From: Arcanobacterium phocae
GTDB lineage: Bacteria; Actinomycetota; Actinomycetes; Actinomycetales; Actinomycetaceae
NCBI RefSeq assembly: GCF_018913465.1
Contig: NZ_JABAPM010000002.1
Coordinates: 1-64,000 of the forward strand
DNA length: 64,000 nucleotides
Reading direction: 5' to 3'
Position numbers and translations under genes: made by a program. Shown in pieces: positions 19,871 to 28,179 of this stretch (its first letter is position 1; each line of letters starts with the position of its first letter). Under the pieces are notes generated by a model. That model did not search any database, was not told the origin of the DNA, and saw only the letters and a list, made by a program, of their open reading frames with translations.

Positions 19871-19902
19871 AAAAACGGACCCATGAACTGAGTCCGTGTT
19901 TT
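19871..19902 (-). terminator. Terminator-like hairpin after tRNA-Gly copy 1
   Basis: On the minus strand a 6-bp stem ACGGAC/GTCCGT with an 11-base loop is followed by TTTTT. It lies between tRNA-Gly and the last tRNA-Val, so it may act as a processing signal or partial terminator. Confidence 0.5.
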
Positions 19903-19904
19903 CG

Positions 19905-19977
19905 AGCGGATGACGAGACTCGAACTCGCGACCCCCACCTTGGCAAGGTGATGCTCTACCAACTGAGCTACATCCGC
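19905..19977 (-). tRNA. tRNA-Gly (GCC), copy 1
   Basis: 73-base cloverleaf with acceptor GCGGATG/CATCCGC, anticodon loop TTGCCAA (GCC) and T-loop TTCGAGT. Position 33 is U as expected. It differs from the copy at 20186-20258 by one base just after the anticodon stem. CCA is not encoded. Confidence 0.96.
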
Positions 19978-20001
19978 AGATGAAAAACCTGACGGTTTCC
20001 G

Positions 20002-20073
20002 TGGGCGATACTGGGTTCGAACCAGTGACCTCTTCCGTGTCGAGGAAGCGCGCTACCACTGCGCCAATCGCCC
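20002..20073 (-). tRNA. tRNA-Val (GAC), copy 2
   Basis: Identical over all 72 bases to the copy at 19790-19861, including C33 in the anticodon loop TCGACAC. A small AAACC/GGTTT hairpin with a short T-run lies just downstream on the minus strand (19985-19998). Confidence 0.93.
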
Positions 20074-20083
20074 TAGTAAATCG

Positions 20084-20154
20084 AGGTGGGTACGGGATTC
20101 GAACCCGTGTATACGGCTTTGCAGGCCGCTGCCTCGCCTCTCGGCCAACCCACC
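20084..20154 (-). tRNA. tRNA-Cys (GCA)
   Basis: 71-base cloverleaf with acceptor GGTGGGT/ACCCACC, anticodon loop CTGCAAA (GCA) and T-loop TTCGAAT. It sits between tRNA-Gly and tRNA-Val on the minus strand, the Gly-Cys-Val order common in actinobacteria. Confidence 0.95.
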
Positions 20155-20185
20155 ACGTGGTAAGCAGTTTCCTGCTCGGCCATCG

Positions 20186-20258
20186 AGCGGATGACGAGAC
20201 TCGAACTCGCGACCCTCACCTTGGCAAGGTGATGCTCTACCAACTGAGCTACATCCGC
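20186..20258 (-). tRNA. tRNA-Gly (GCC), copy 2
   Basis: 73-base cloverleaf, first gene of the minus-strand tRNA run. Anticodon loop TTGCCAA. One base differs from the other tRNA-Gly, in the variable region. The 153 bases upstream, up to the divergent tRNA-Val(CAC), must hold the promoters for both directions. Confidence 0.96.
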
Positions 20259-20411
20259 TTGGTAACCACAAACTGTCGTTTGCGGCGCTCAATAAATATA
20301 GCTACTTCCAACCCCGCTTGTCCAATCAACAGAACATGACCTGCGCCACGTACTCCACGCTGGCTTTTCAACCTAACAAGTCGTATCCTCTTTAAGTAAG
20401 TATTTTCTTAC

Positions 20412-20486
20412 GGGCGGTTAGCTCAGTGGTAGAGCGCTTCGTTCACACCGAAGAGGTCGCTGGTTCGAACCCAGTACCGCCCACCA
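20412..20486 (+). tRNA. tRNA-Val (CAC)
   Basis: Acceptor GGGCGGT/ACCGCCC, anticodon stem CTTCG/CGAAG, loop TTCACAC with normal U33 and anticodon CAC, T-loop TTCGAAC, and encoded CCA. It is divergent from the Gly-Cys-Val run. Confidence 0.96.
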
Positions 20487-20534
20487 TATGATGTTATGAA
20501 GTATCCACATTCTTTTTCTGTGGAGGTGAATATA

Positions 20535-20990
20535 TTGAAAGCATCATTTTTGTTCATAGGTAACCGTGTTGTACGCCTACTTGCCACCTGTTTGTATGTT
20601 TTTTTGATTCCCTCTGCACCTATTATCGGAGAGCATCAATCACTCCCTATACCAACGGCAGACGCTGTATCGAGCGATAAAAATCAAGATGCCGTGAGCT
20701 ATACCGATCCAACTCCGCTATACATCTCTCGTATGCCAGTTGCCTTGCAACGGGCAAACGAGATATATGGCAATACTGGCGATATTCATTCTATTTTGTC
20801 CAAGCCTTCTCCAAGTACGAGCAAGCCACTCGCTGACCAGCATGCCTTAATTCCAGCTGCATTTCTGCTCATTAGTAGTGCGTTCGGACTTTTGGCTCTT
20901 CTAACGATCGTCACTTTCGCAAAGAATTTGCGAGACCATCATCATGCAACATGCGTGGTAACCTCACCTGAAAGCTCTCTCCTGCGATAA
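20535..20990 (+). CDS. Hypothetical small membrane protein upstream of glgX
   Basis: Unrecognised 151-residue protein. I choose the TTG at 20535 because TGGAGGTG lies 7-8 bases upstream; the ATG at 20496 lacks such a site. The N-terminus (KASFLFIGNRVVRLLATCLYVF) looks like a signal peptide or anchor, and a second hydrophobic helix runs near residues 103-127, followed by a short His-rich tail (RDHHHATC). The middle is polar and Ser/Pro-rich. It lies between a tRNA and glgX, 41 bases from glgX, and may share its transcript. No function can be assigned. Confidence 0.55.
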   Translation: MKASFLFIGNRVVRLLATCLYVFLIPSAPIIGEHQSLPIPTADAVSSDKNQDAVSYTDPTPLYISRMPVALQRANEIYGNTGDIHSILSKPSPSTSKPLADQHALIPAAFLLISSAFGLLALLTIVTFAKNLRDHHHATCVVTSPESSLLR

Positions 20991-21031
20991 CCTAAACCCA
21001 TACCTATTAGCTCTAAGGAGTCGATCTCGAT

Positions 21032-23275
21032 ATGGAATTTTGGCCCGGGCAACCCTACCCACTAGGCGCTACATACGATGGCACTGGAACGAACTTCGCA
21101 CTTTTTTCGTCAGTAGCAGACTCAGTTGAGTTATGCCTGATAGATGACAACTTGCATGAAGAGCGTATTCCGTTAGAAGAGGTAGACGGATTCGTGTGGC
21201 ATTGCTATATACCCGGAATACGCCCTGGCCAACGTTATGGCTACCGAGTACATGGCCCTTACGATCCGGAAAATGGTCATCGTTGTGACCCGTCGAAAAT
21301 TCTGCTTGACCCTTACGCCAAGGCCATCGATGGCCAAGTAGAAAATCATCAAGCTAATTTTTCATATTCGTTTGAGGATCCCACTCGACGTCATGATGAA
21401 GACTCCCTCGGGCATACCATGCTCTCGGTGGTTATTAATCCGTTCTTTGACTGGGGACACGATCGTCCACCAAACCACGAATATCATGAATCAATTATTT
21501 ACGAAGCCCACCTCAGAGGAATGACGAAAACTCATCCAGACATTCCCGAAGAGCTACGTGGCACTTACATGGGCATGGCACATCCTGCGATGGTCTCTTA
21601 TTTAAAGGAATTGGGCATCACTGCTCTTGAGCTCATGCCGATCCACCAGTTTGTCAACGACACTTCCCTTATTGATAAAGGCCTATCTAACTACTGGGGA
21701 TACAACACCATCGGTTTCTTTGCCCCGCAAAATACGTACGCTGCCGCGGGTACCCGTGGCGAGCAGGTAGATGAGTTTAAGTCCTTAGTGAAGGCCTATC
21801 ATGAAGCTGATATCGAAATTATTTTGGATGTCGTTTACAACCACACCGCTGAGGGTAACCATATGGGTCCTACCCTGTCTTTCCGTGGCATAGATAACGC
21901 ATCTTATTATCGTCTCGTACCAGACAATAAAGAATCCTATTTCGACACAACTGGTACCGGAAACTCGCTAAACATGCGCTCCCCGCATTCGCTGCAGCTC
22001 ATTATGGATTCACTTCGCTACTGGATCACAGAGATGCATGTTGATGGTTTCCGGTTTGATCTTGCTTCTACATTGGCGCGCGAGCTTCACGAAGTGGATA
22101 AACTTTCTTCCTTCTTCGACATCATTCAGCAAGATCCGATTATCTCGCAGGTGAAGCTCATTGCTGAACCTTGGGATATTGGCGAAAATGGCTATAACGT
22201 TGGCGAATTTCCACCTCTGTGGACCGAGTGGAATGGCAAGTATCGTGACACCATCCGTGACTTCTGGCGTGGCGAGCCATCAACACTGTCTGAGTTTGCT
22301 TCACGCTTGTCTGGTTCTTCTGACCTCTATGAGCATTCGGGTCGCCGTCCGTTTGCTTCAATCAACTTCGTTACCGCCCACGACGGATTCACCATGCGTG
22401 ATTTAGTCACGTATAACGAAAAACATAACGAAGCTAATGGGGAAAACTCCATGGATGGCGAGTCACATAACCGTTCTTGGAACAGCGGTGTTGAAGGGCC
22501 TACAGATGATCCGGAGATTCGCGAACTCCGCATTCGACAGATCAAAAATTTCTTCACCACAATGCTTGTTTCACAAGGCGTTCCTATGATCAGCCATGGA
22601 GACGAGATTGGACGCACACAAAGTGGCAACAATAATACGTATGCGCAGGATAACGACATTTCGTGGATAGACTGGGATCTTGACCGGGAAGCATTAGAGA
22701 TCTTGGATTTCGCTCGTTCTATGATCCATTTCCGCAAAGAACATCCAGCATTACGTCGTCGCCGCTTCTTCCAAGGCGCGGCGACTCACGGTGGAACCTC
22801 AGAACGTGGCGATATTCTGTGGCTTCGTAACGACGGCGAACAAATGCAAGACGATGACTGGGATACCTGGTTCGCTCGCTCGGTCATGATGTGGCTCAAT
22901 GGCCACGGTATCCAAGAGCCAGGGCTACGAGGAAACAAGATTATCGACGACGATATCCTCATCGCCTTCAACGCATCTGAAGAGGATCTTGACTTTACGA
23001 TTCCGCAAGCCTCTATTGAACATCCGTGGCATGTTTCGCACTCTACTAATGCAGTGCCAACAGGATCGGAGGAACTCCAACCTGGTGACACGTTCACGCT
23101 GCCCAGCCGAAGTGTTCGCATCTTTGTACGTTCTCTAATCCAAGACGCAGCAACTGATGTTTCCTCTGTCGCCACCAAGATTTCGACGCTCACTCCGGAT
23201 TCGCATAACGCTAACGGGCATTCGCTGATTGCGGAAAAGATTTCTGAATCTGAGGAACCGGTAGCTAACGACTAG
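21032..23275 (+). CDS. glgX: Glycogen debranching enzyme GlgX/TreX
   Basis: GH13 isoamylase-type enzyme of 747 residues that removes alpha-1,6 branches from glycogen. An N-terminal CBM48 (FWPGQPYPLGATYDGTGTNFALFS) precedes the barrel. The catalytic residues are in DGFRFDLAST (nucleophile Asp), LIAEPWDIG (acid Glu) and FVTAHDGFT (Asp). AAGGAG lies about 11 bases before the ATG. With treY and treZ directly downstream it forms the route that turns glycogen into trehalose. Confidence 0.94.
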   Translation: MEFWPGQPYPLGATYDGTGTNFALFSSVADSVELCLIDDNLHEERIPLEEVDGFVWHCYIPGIRPGQRYGYRVHGPYDPENGHRCDPSKILLDPYAKAIDGQVENHQANFSYSFEDPTRRHDEDSLGHTMLSVVINPFFDWGHDRPPNHEYHESIIYEAHLRGMTKTHPDIPEELRGTYMGMAHPAMVSYLKELGITALELMPIHQFVNDTSLIDKGLSNYWGYNTIGFFAPQNTYAAAGTRGEQVDEFKSLVKAYHEADIEIILDVVYNHTAEGNHMGPTLSFRGIDNASYYRLVPDNKESYFDTTGTGNSLNMRSPHSLQLIMDSLRYWITEMHVDGFRFDLASTLARELHEVDKLSSFFDIIQQDPIISQVKLIAEPWDIGENGYNVGEFPPLWTEWNGKYRDTIRDFWRGEPSTLSEFASRLSGSSDLYEHSGRRPFASINFVTAHDGFTMRDLVTYNEKHNEANGENSMDGESHNRSWNSGVEGPTDDPEIRELRIRQIKNFFTTMLVSQGVPMISHGDEIGRTQSGNNNTYAQDNDISWIDWDLDREALEILDFARSMIHFRKEHPALRRRRFFQGAATHGGTSERGDILWLRNDGEQMQDDDWDTWFARSVMMWLNGHGIQEPGLRGNKIIDDDILIAFNASEEDLDFTIPQASIEHPWHVSHSTNAVPTGSEELQPGDTFTLPSRSVRIFVRSLIQDAATDVSSVATKISTLTPDSHNANGHSLIAEKISESEEPVAND

Positions 23276-23302
23276 ACTGAGAGAAGCGGTATAAGGAGAA
23301 TT

Positions 23303-25810
23303 ATGTCAGTAGCTTCATTGCAACGTTCCCATTCCCACGTTCCAACAGATAGCCAGCATCAGCCCGTCACAACTTATCGGTTGCAATTGACCCCTGAGTT
23401 TGATTTTGATGCCGTATGTCAGACGGTTCCGTATTTGAAAGAATTAGGAGTTACTGACGTCTTCTTTTCACCGATCTTACAGGCTGCTCCCGGCTCGACT
23501 CACGGATACGACGTCGTCGATCATGACAAAATATCGGCAGAACTAGGCGGACTTGTTGGATTCGAACGAGCATCAGCCGCAATCCATGATGCTGGCATGC
23601 ATGTAGTCGTCGATGTAGTTCCTAATCACATGGCGGTACCTACTCCGCTTTATCATAATCGTGCGATGTGGTCCGTCTTACGGGATGGTAGCGAATCTCC
23701 TTATGCGCACTGGTTCGATTTTGATGTGTCGGATGATTCAGACGGGCTCTTGCTGCCGGTGCTAGGTCAGCGCATCGGCCGGGTGCTTGCCGACGGCGAA
23801 CTCACACTGGACACTATGGTGGTACCAGGTTTTGAATCAGATGGCCCGATGCCTGTTCTTCGCTATTACGATCATGTCTTCCCAGTGCGCACTGGCACAG
23901 AATCATTGCCACTCGTTGACTTGCTGGAGCGACAATTCTATCGGCTAGCTTATTGGCGAGTGGCTAACGAAGAGCTTAATTATCGCCGTTTTTTCGACGT
24001 CGATACGCTCGCTGCTATTCGGGTGGAACGGCCAGAAGTTTTCCGCGCCTCGCATGCGTTGCTGATAAATCTCATGCATCGTGGCCTGATCGATGCGTTC
24101 CGCATTGACCATCCGGATGGTCTCGCCGATCCGCGTGAGTATTTCCGTCATCTCCACGAAGCGACACAGGGAGCATGGCTGGTAGCAGAAAAAATCCTCG
24201 AAGGCGACGAACAACTACCTGATGACTGGCCATGCTCTGGTACAACGGGCTACGATGCGCTTTACCGTATCCAAGGTCTTTTCACCGAGCCAGCTGGAGT
24301 TGGGCCACTCACCCAGCTCTACAGTGAGATTTCTGGAAAGACTGACAGCGTAGCCACCACTGAGTTAGTCGCCAAACGCCAAATAGTCTCGACATCCTTG
24401 TATACCGAAATCCACCGCTTAGGCACCCTAATTGCCGATGTATGCCATTCGGATGTTCGGTTACGTGATCACACTTTCCGCAGGATTCTTGAGGTTATCA
24501 GCGAACTAGTAGTGCATATGCCCCGCTACCGTGCCTATGTCGTTCCAGGTGAACGCCCCGATCCGGATAACGAAGCAATAATTCAGCAGGCAGCCGAAGC
24601 TTCCCGAGTCAATCTTGATGAAGATTCCCAAGAAACGCTTGATATCGTCGTCGATTTGTTGTTGGGAAATGAAATTGGTTCCGCAGGGCGAACACTCGAA
24701 GATCGCCGTCGCGAAGCAATTATCCGGTTCCAGCAGGTCTGTGGTGCAGTCATGGCCAAGGGCGTTGAGGATACTACTTTTTATCGGTATACGGCACTAG
24801 TTTCGGCAAACGAAGTTGGTGGCAGCCCAAATCATATGGTCACCAGTCTCGATGAGTTCCACAACTGGCAGGGTTATATGCATCAAGCCTGGCCAGTTAG
24901 TGGTGTCGTAACGTCAACCCATGACACTAAACGTGGTGAAGATGTTCGCGCGCATATCTCTGCGCTCACCCAATTCCCAGGTGAGTGGACACAACTGGTC
25001 ACGCAACTGCGCTCATCACTCATAGATAATCGGCCCGCCCAACTTGACGGTCAATTCGAAAACTTGATTTGGCAAACAATTATTGGCACCTGGAGCGCAA
25101 CCGGGCCAATTTCCTGCGACCGCCTAGATGCCTATCTGTTGAAGGCTGCCCGGGAGCAAAAGCGATGGACAACATGGACCGAACAGGACTCGGACGCTGA
25201 GGAGGAGATGCTCGCCTACGCACACGCCATTATTACAGATCCTTCGTCTCGTGATGCTATCGACGATTTCTGGGAGAAACTCCAACCTGCAGTCCGAGCC
25301 AATATTCTCGGCGCACGTGCTTTGCATATGACGATGGTTGGCGTTCCCGATATTTATCAGGGTGAAGAAGTCACTCAGACGTCCTTGGTGGACCCGGACA
25401 ACCGCCGCCCAATCGATTTTGCCCGGCTTTCTGCGATGTTGGCGGAACTCGATGCTAATGGGCTACCGAGTAATCCAACACTGGATGAAGAGAAATTGTG
25501 GCTGACCTCCCGACTAGCACGGTTGCGCGAAGAAAACCCGCTCCTTGCTTCGGCGTATGCCGGATACCAGGCTCTTCCGGTATCTACGGGGCACGCGATT
25601 GCTTTTGCGAGAACTAACCATGACGATCCATTCCTCATAACCGTGGCAACTCGATCGGTTGGATTACTCCAAAATTCAGCACACACTATCGTCATTCCGG
25701 ATGGGAAGTGGATAGATATTCTCACTGGCACGACGATTACCGGTGGTACGCAACCATTGTCAGGCGTTACTGATCGTTTTCCAGTGGCCATATTAGTAAA
25801 GAAGGACTGA
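23303..25810 (+). CDS. treY: Malto-oligosyltrehalose synthase
   Basis: GH13 enzyme of 835 residues that isomerises the reducing-end alpha-1,4 bond of a malto-oligosaccharide to an alpha,alpha-1,1 bond, giving maltooligosyl-trehalose. Signature motifs are VVDVVPNHMA, DAFRIDHPDGLADP (nucleophile), LVAEKILEGDEQLP and TSTHDTKRGEDVRAH. AAGGAG precedes the ATG. It sits 27 bases after glgX, and its stop overlaps the treZ start (TGATG). Confidence 0.95.
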   Translation: MSVASLQRSHSHVPTDSQHQPVTTYRLQLTPEFDFDAVCQTVPYLKELGVTDVFFSPILQAAPGSTHGYDVVDHDKISAELGGLVGFERASAAIHDAGMHVVVDVVPNHMAVPTPLYHNRAMWSVLRDGSESPYAHWFDFDVSDDSDGLLLPVLGQRIGRVLADGELTLDTMVVPGFESDGPMPVLRYYDHVFPVRTGTESLPLVDLLERQFYRLAYWRVANEELNYRRFFDVDTLAAIRVERPEVFRASHALLINLMHRGLIDAFRIDHPDGLADPREYFRHLHEATQGAWLVAEKILEGDEQLPDDWPCSGTTGYDALYRIQGLFTEPAGVGPLTQLYSEISGKTDSVATTELVAKRQIVSTSLYTEIHRLGTLIADVCHSDVRLRDHTFRRILEVISELVVHMPRYRAYVVPGERPDPDNEAIIQQAAEASRVNLDEDSQETLDIVVDLLLGNEIGSAGRTLEDRRREAIIRFQQVCGAVMAKGVEDTTFYRYTALVSANEVGGSPNHMVTSLDEFHNWQGYMHQAWPVSGVVTSTHDTKRGEDVRAHISALTQFPGEWTQLVTQLRSSLIDNRPAQLDGQFENLIWQTIIGTWSATGPISCDRLDAYLLKAAREQKRWTTWTEQDSDAEEEMLAYAHAIITDPSSRDAIDDFWEKLQPAVRANILGARALHMTMVGVPDIYQGEEVTQTSLVDPDNRRPIDFARLSAMLAELDANGLPSNPTLDEEKLWLTSRLARLREENPLLASAYAGYQALPVSTGHAIAFARTNHDDPFLITVATRSVGLLQNSAHTIVIPDGKWIDILTGTTITGGTQPLSGVTDRFPVAILVKKD

Positions 25811-27546
25811 TGGATATTTCGGTGTGGGCACCACATGCCAGCAGAGTCAGAGCTATCGTGGACGACGTCGAACACGACCTTACTGCCGGTCAAAACGGAT
25901 TATGGACCATTGATTTAGCCCCAGAAACACGATATTTTCTACGGCTGGACGACAGCGATCTACGGTTGCCGGATCCACGCTCAATGTGTCAACCAGATGG
26001 CGCTCACGGGTCAAGCTGTGTCATCGACCCGAATAAGTTCCATTTTGCGGCTACAAACTGGGAGTGTCCCAACTTGGCCGGTAAGGTGTTTTACGAATTA
26101 CATATCGGTACCTTCACGTCCGAAGGTACATTTCGTAGCGCAATTGGAAAGCTCGATTACCTTGTTGATCTTGGTATTGACGCAATCGAGCTTATGCCTA
26201 TTAATCCGATCCCTGGAACTCGTGGTTGGGGTTACGATTCGGTCTCTATCTTTGCACTGAACCCGAATTATGGTACGCCTGACGATCTTGTGACTTTCAT
26301 AGATGCTGCTCATTCACGCGGGATCGCAGTATGTCTTGACGTGGTTTATAACCATTTTGGTCCCGACGGAAATTATCTCAGTCAGTTCGGACCGTACTTT
26401 ACTGATCGGCATCATACTCCGTGGGGCGATGCGGTTAATTTTGATGCTGACCAAGGTGCGTTCGTGCGTCAGTATTTTATCGATAATGCCCTCATGTGGA
26501 TCCGTGACTATCGTTTCGATGCGTTGCGGCTCGATGCAACTGATTTCCTTATTGATGATTCTCCAACGCATATTGTTGCTGAGATAGCTCAGGCAGTTCA
26601 TTCCTACGCATCTTCTCATGGGCGTCAAGTTAGTTTAATTGCCGAAAATAATTCCAATTCACCGACGACAACCGCTCCCGTAGCAGAAAATGGCTGGGGA
26701 ATGGACATGCAGTGGGTAGACGATGTGCATCATGCACTCCATGTGTGGCTTACTGGTGAAACTAACGCGTTCTATATTGACCATAAGAAGCCAGATACAC
26801 TGCCTAGGGCATTGACTTCCGGAATGACTCGTACCGGTGAGTTTTCTCAGTTTGAAGGGAAGCCGTGGGGGCATCCGGTACCCGAGCACGTCAGTGGACA
26901 TGCGTTTATTGTGTTTGATGAAAATCATGATCAGGTAGGTAACCGTCTCATCGGTGATCGTCCTTCTCATTCTTTAGCACTTTCTGATGTTGCTATATCT
27001 CGTGCTCTTATTCTGATGTCACCGTTTACTCCGATGCTTTTTATGGGAGAAGAATGGGCAGCTTCTACGCCGTTTATGTTCTTTACCGACCATGGTCCGG
27101 ATATTGGGCCATATATTAAGGCTGGGCGAGAGAAAGAATTCGAATCGTGGGATCTAGCTTCCGTCTATCCGGAAGGCGCAACCATGACCGATCCACAGGA
27201 TAAGGCGGCCTTCACACAATCAATATTGCGCTGGGAAGAAGTGAACCACGGCGATCATCAACGTATATATAACTTTGTACGCGAACTAATTCAGCTTCGC
27301 AGCTCGCTTCCGGATATTGCGTCTGGAGATAGATCTGCAACTCATTGTGAGTTATCTGCAAACAGACGATCTGGTTGGCTACAACGCGGGACGACATATA
27401 TTGTGTTCTCGCGAGATGGCACTACACAGGTACCTGTGCCCCATGCTTTGCAAGAAGTATTGCTTTCATGGTCTGATTCGGAAATTAACGAAGACGGCAT
27501 CTACTTTGAGTCGCCAGGCGTAATTGTGGCGAACGCAAAGCAATAA
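25810..27546 (+). CDS. treZ: Malto-oligosyltrehalose trehalohydrolase
   Basis: Releases free trehalose from the TreY product. The 578-residue protein starts with a CBM48-like domain (ISVWAPHASRVRAIVDD), then the GH13 barrel with CLDVVYNHFGPDGNYL, FDALRLDATDF, LIAENNSN and FDENHDQVGNR. Its ATG overlaps the treY stop, so the two proteins are made together. Trehalose is a compatible solute and, in many actinobacteria, a cell-envelope precursor. Confidence 0.95.
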   Translation: MDISVWAPHASRVRAIVDDVEHDLTAGQNGLWTIDLAPETRYFLRLDDSDLRLPDPRSMCQPDGAHGSSCVIDPNKFHFAATNWECPNLAGKVFYELHIGTFTSEGTFRSAIGKLDYLVDLGIDAIELMPINPIPGTRGWGYDSVSIFALNPNYGTPDDLVTFIDAAHSRGIAVCLDVVYNHFGPDGNYLSQFGPYFTDRHHTPWGDAVNFDADQGAFVRQYFIDNALMWIRDYRFDALRLDATDFLIDDSPTHIVAEIAQAVHSYASSHGRQVSLIAENNSNSPTTTAPVAENGWGMDMQWVDDVHHALHVWLTGETNAFYIDHKKPDTLPRALTSGMTRTGEFSQFEGKPWGHPVPEHVSGHAFIVFDENHDQVGNRLIGDRPSHSLALSDVAISRALILMSPFTPMLFMGEEWAASTPFMFFTDHGPDIGPYIKAGREKEFESWDLASVYPEGATMTDPQDKAAFTQSILRWEEVNHGDHQRIYNFVRELIQLRSSLPDIASGDRSATHCELSANRRSGWLQRGTTYIVFSRDGTTQVPVPHALQEVLLSWSDSEINEDGIYFESPGVIVANAKQ

Positions 27547-27572
27547 TATCGGCGTGCCCTGAGAATCGTCAC

Positions 27573-27590
27573 ACTTTAGCCGACTAAAGT
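27573..27590 (+). promoter_or_regulatory. Inverted repeat overlapping a leaderless-type -10 element
   Basis: ACTTTAG and CTAAAGT (7 bp, 4-base spacer) form an inverted repeat. Its right half contains TAAAGT, placed 7 bases before the GTG of the DUF3000 gene as a leaderless -10 would be. It may be an operator, or simply a coincidence. Confidence 0.35.
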
Positions 27591-27597
27591 CTGCTGT

Positions 27598-28179
27598 GTG
27601 GAACATGAACAGCCAACACCCGAGTTTCTTACTGCCCTTGAGTCTCTTAAAGGGCAGACTTTTCGTGCTGGCTTCCATATTGTGCAAATTCCGCCACCTA
27701 CTCGGATCGCGCCATGGGCGGTTGCGTTACAGGCTGAAATCAATGAATCTCCGGTGAAAGATCCGGAATTATATCGCGGGAATGCAAAGTTTGTTGTTCT
27801 ACATGATCCGGCTGGGCAGCCAGCGTGGAACGGCACTTTTCGAATTGTTATGCATGCACAGGCGCCTGTCGAATCGGACTTAGGAGATGATCCTCTGCTT
27901 GGCGAAGTAGCGTGGTCGTGGTTACCCGAAGCTCTCGAATCGGCGAATGCCGGCTACCATTCACTCAATGGGACCGTTACCCGTGTTTTTAACGAAACAT
28001 TCGGTGGACTGTACATTGACTCTTCGCGAATCGACTTGGAAGTACGCGCATCGTGGACGCCTACCACCGAATATCTGACTGAGCACCTCCATGCCTGGGC
28101 ACGATTCTGTACTACTATGGCTGGTTTACCGCCAGAACAATCCGTGGCGAGCCTGCCGCGGCGAATTGAAAGAGTTTAA
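27598..28179 (+). CDS. DUF3000 family protein
   Basis: A 193-residue conserved actinobacterial protein of unknown function. Family features include FRAGFHIVQIPPPTRIAPWAVALQAE near the N-terminus, GRNAKFVVLHDPAGQPAW-like and WSWLPEALE-like segments, and RIDLEVRASWTP near the end. It sits directly before the ribonuclease D gene (TAATG overlap), the pairing seen across actinobacteria. The start is GTG at 27598 without a ribosome binding site, probably leaderless. Confidence 0.85.
   Translation: MEHEQPTPEFLTALESLKGQTFRAGFHIVQIPPPTRIAPWAVALQAEINESPVKDPELYRGNAKFVVLHDPAGQPAWNGTFRIVMHAQAPVESDLGDDPLLGEVAWSWLPEALESANAGYHSLNGTVTRVFNETFGGLYIDSSRIDLEVRASWTPTTEYLTEHLHAWARFCTTMAGLPPEQSVASLPRRIERV

Noticed and set aside
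19639-20339. Several open frames across the tRNA cluster on both strands
   Set aside because: They translate tRNA genes, giving the repeated GDTGFEPVTSSVSRKRA-type peptides often misannotated as proteins.
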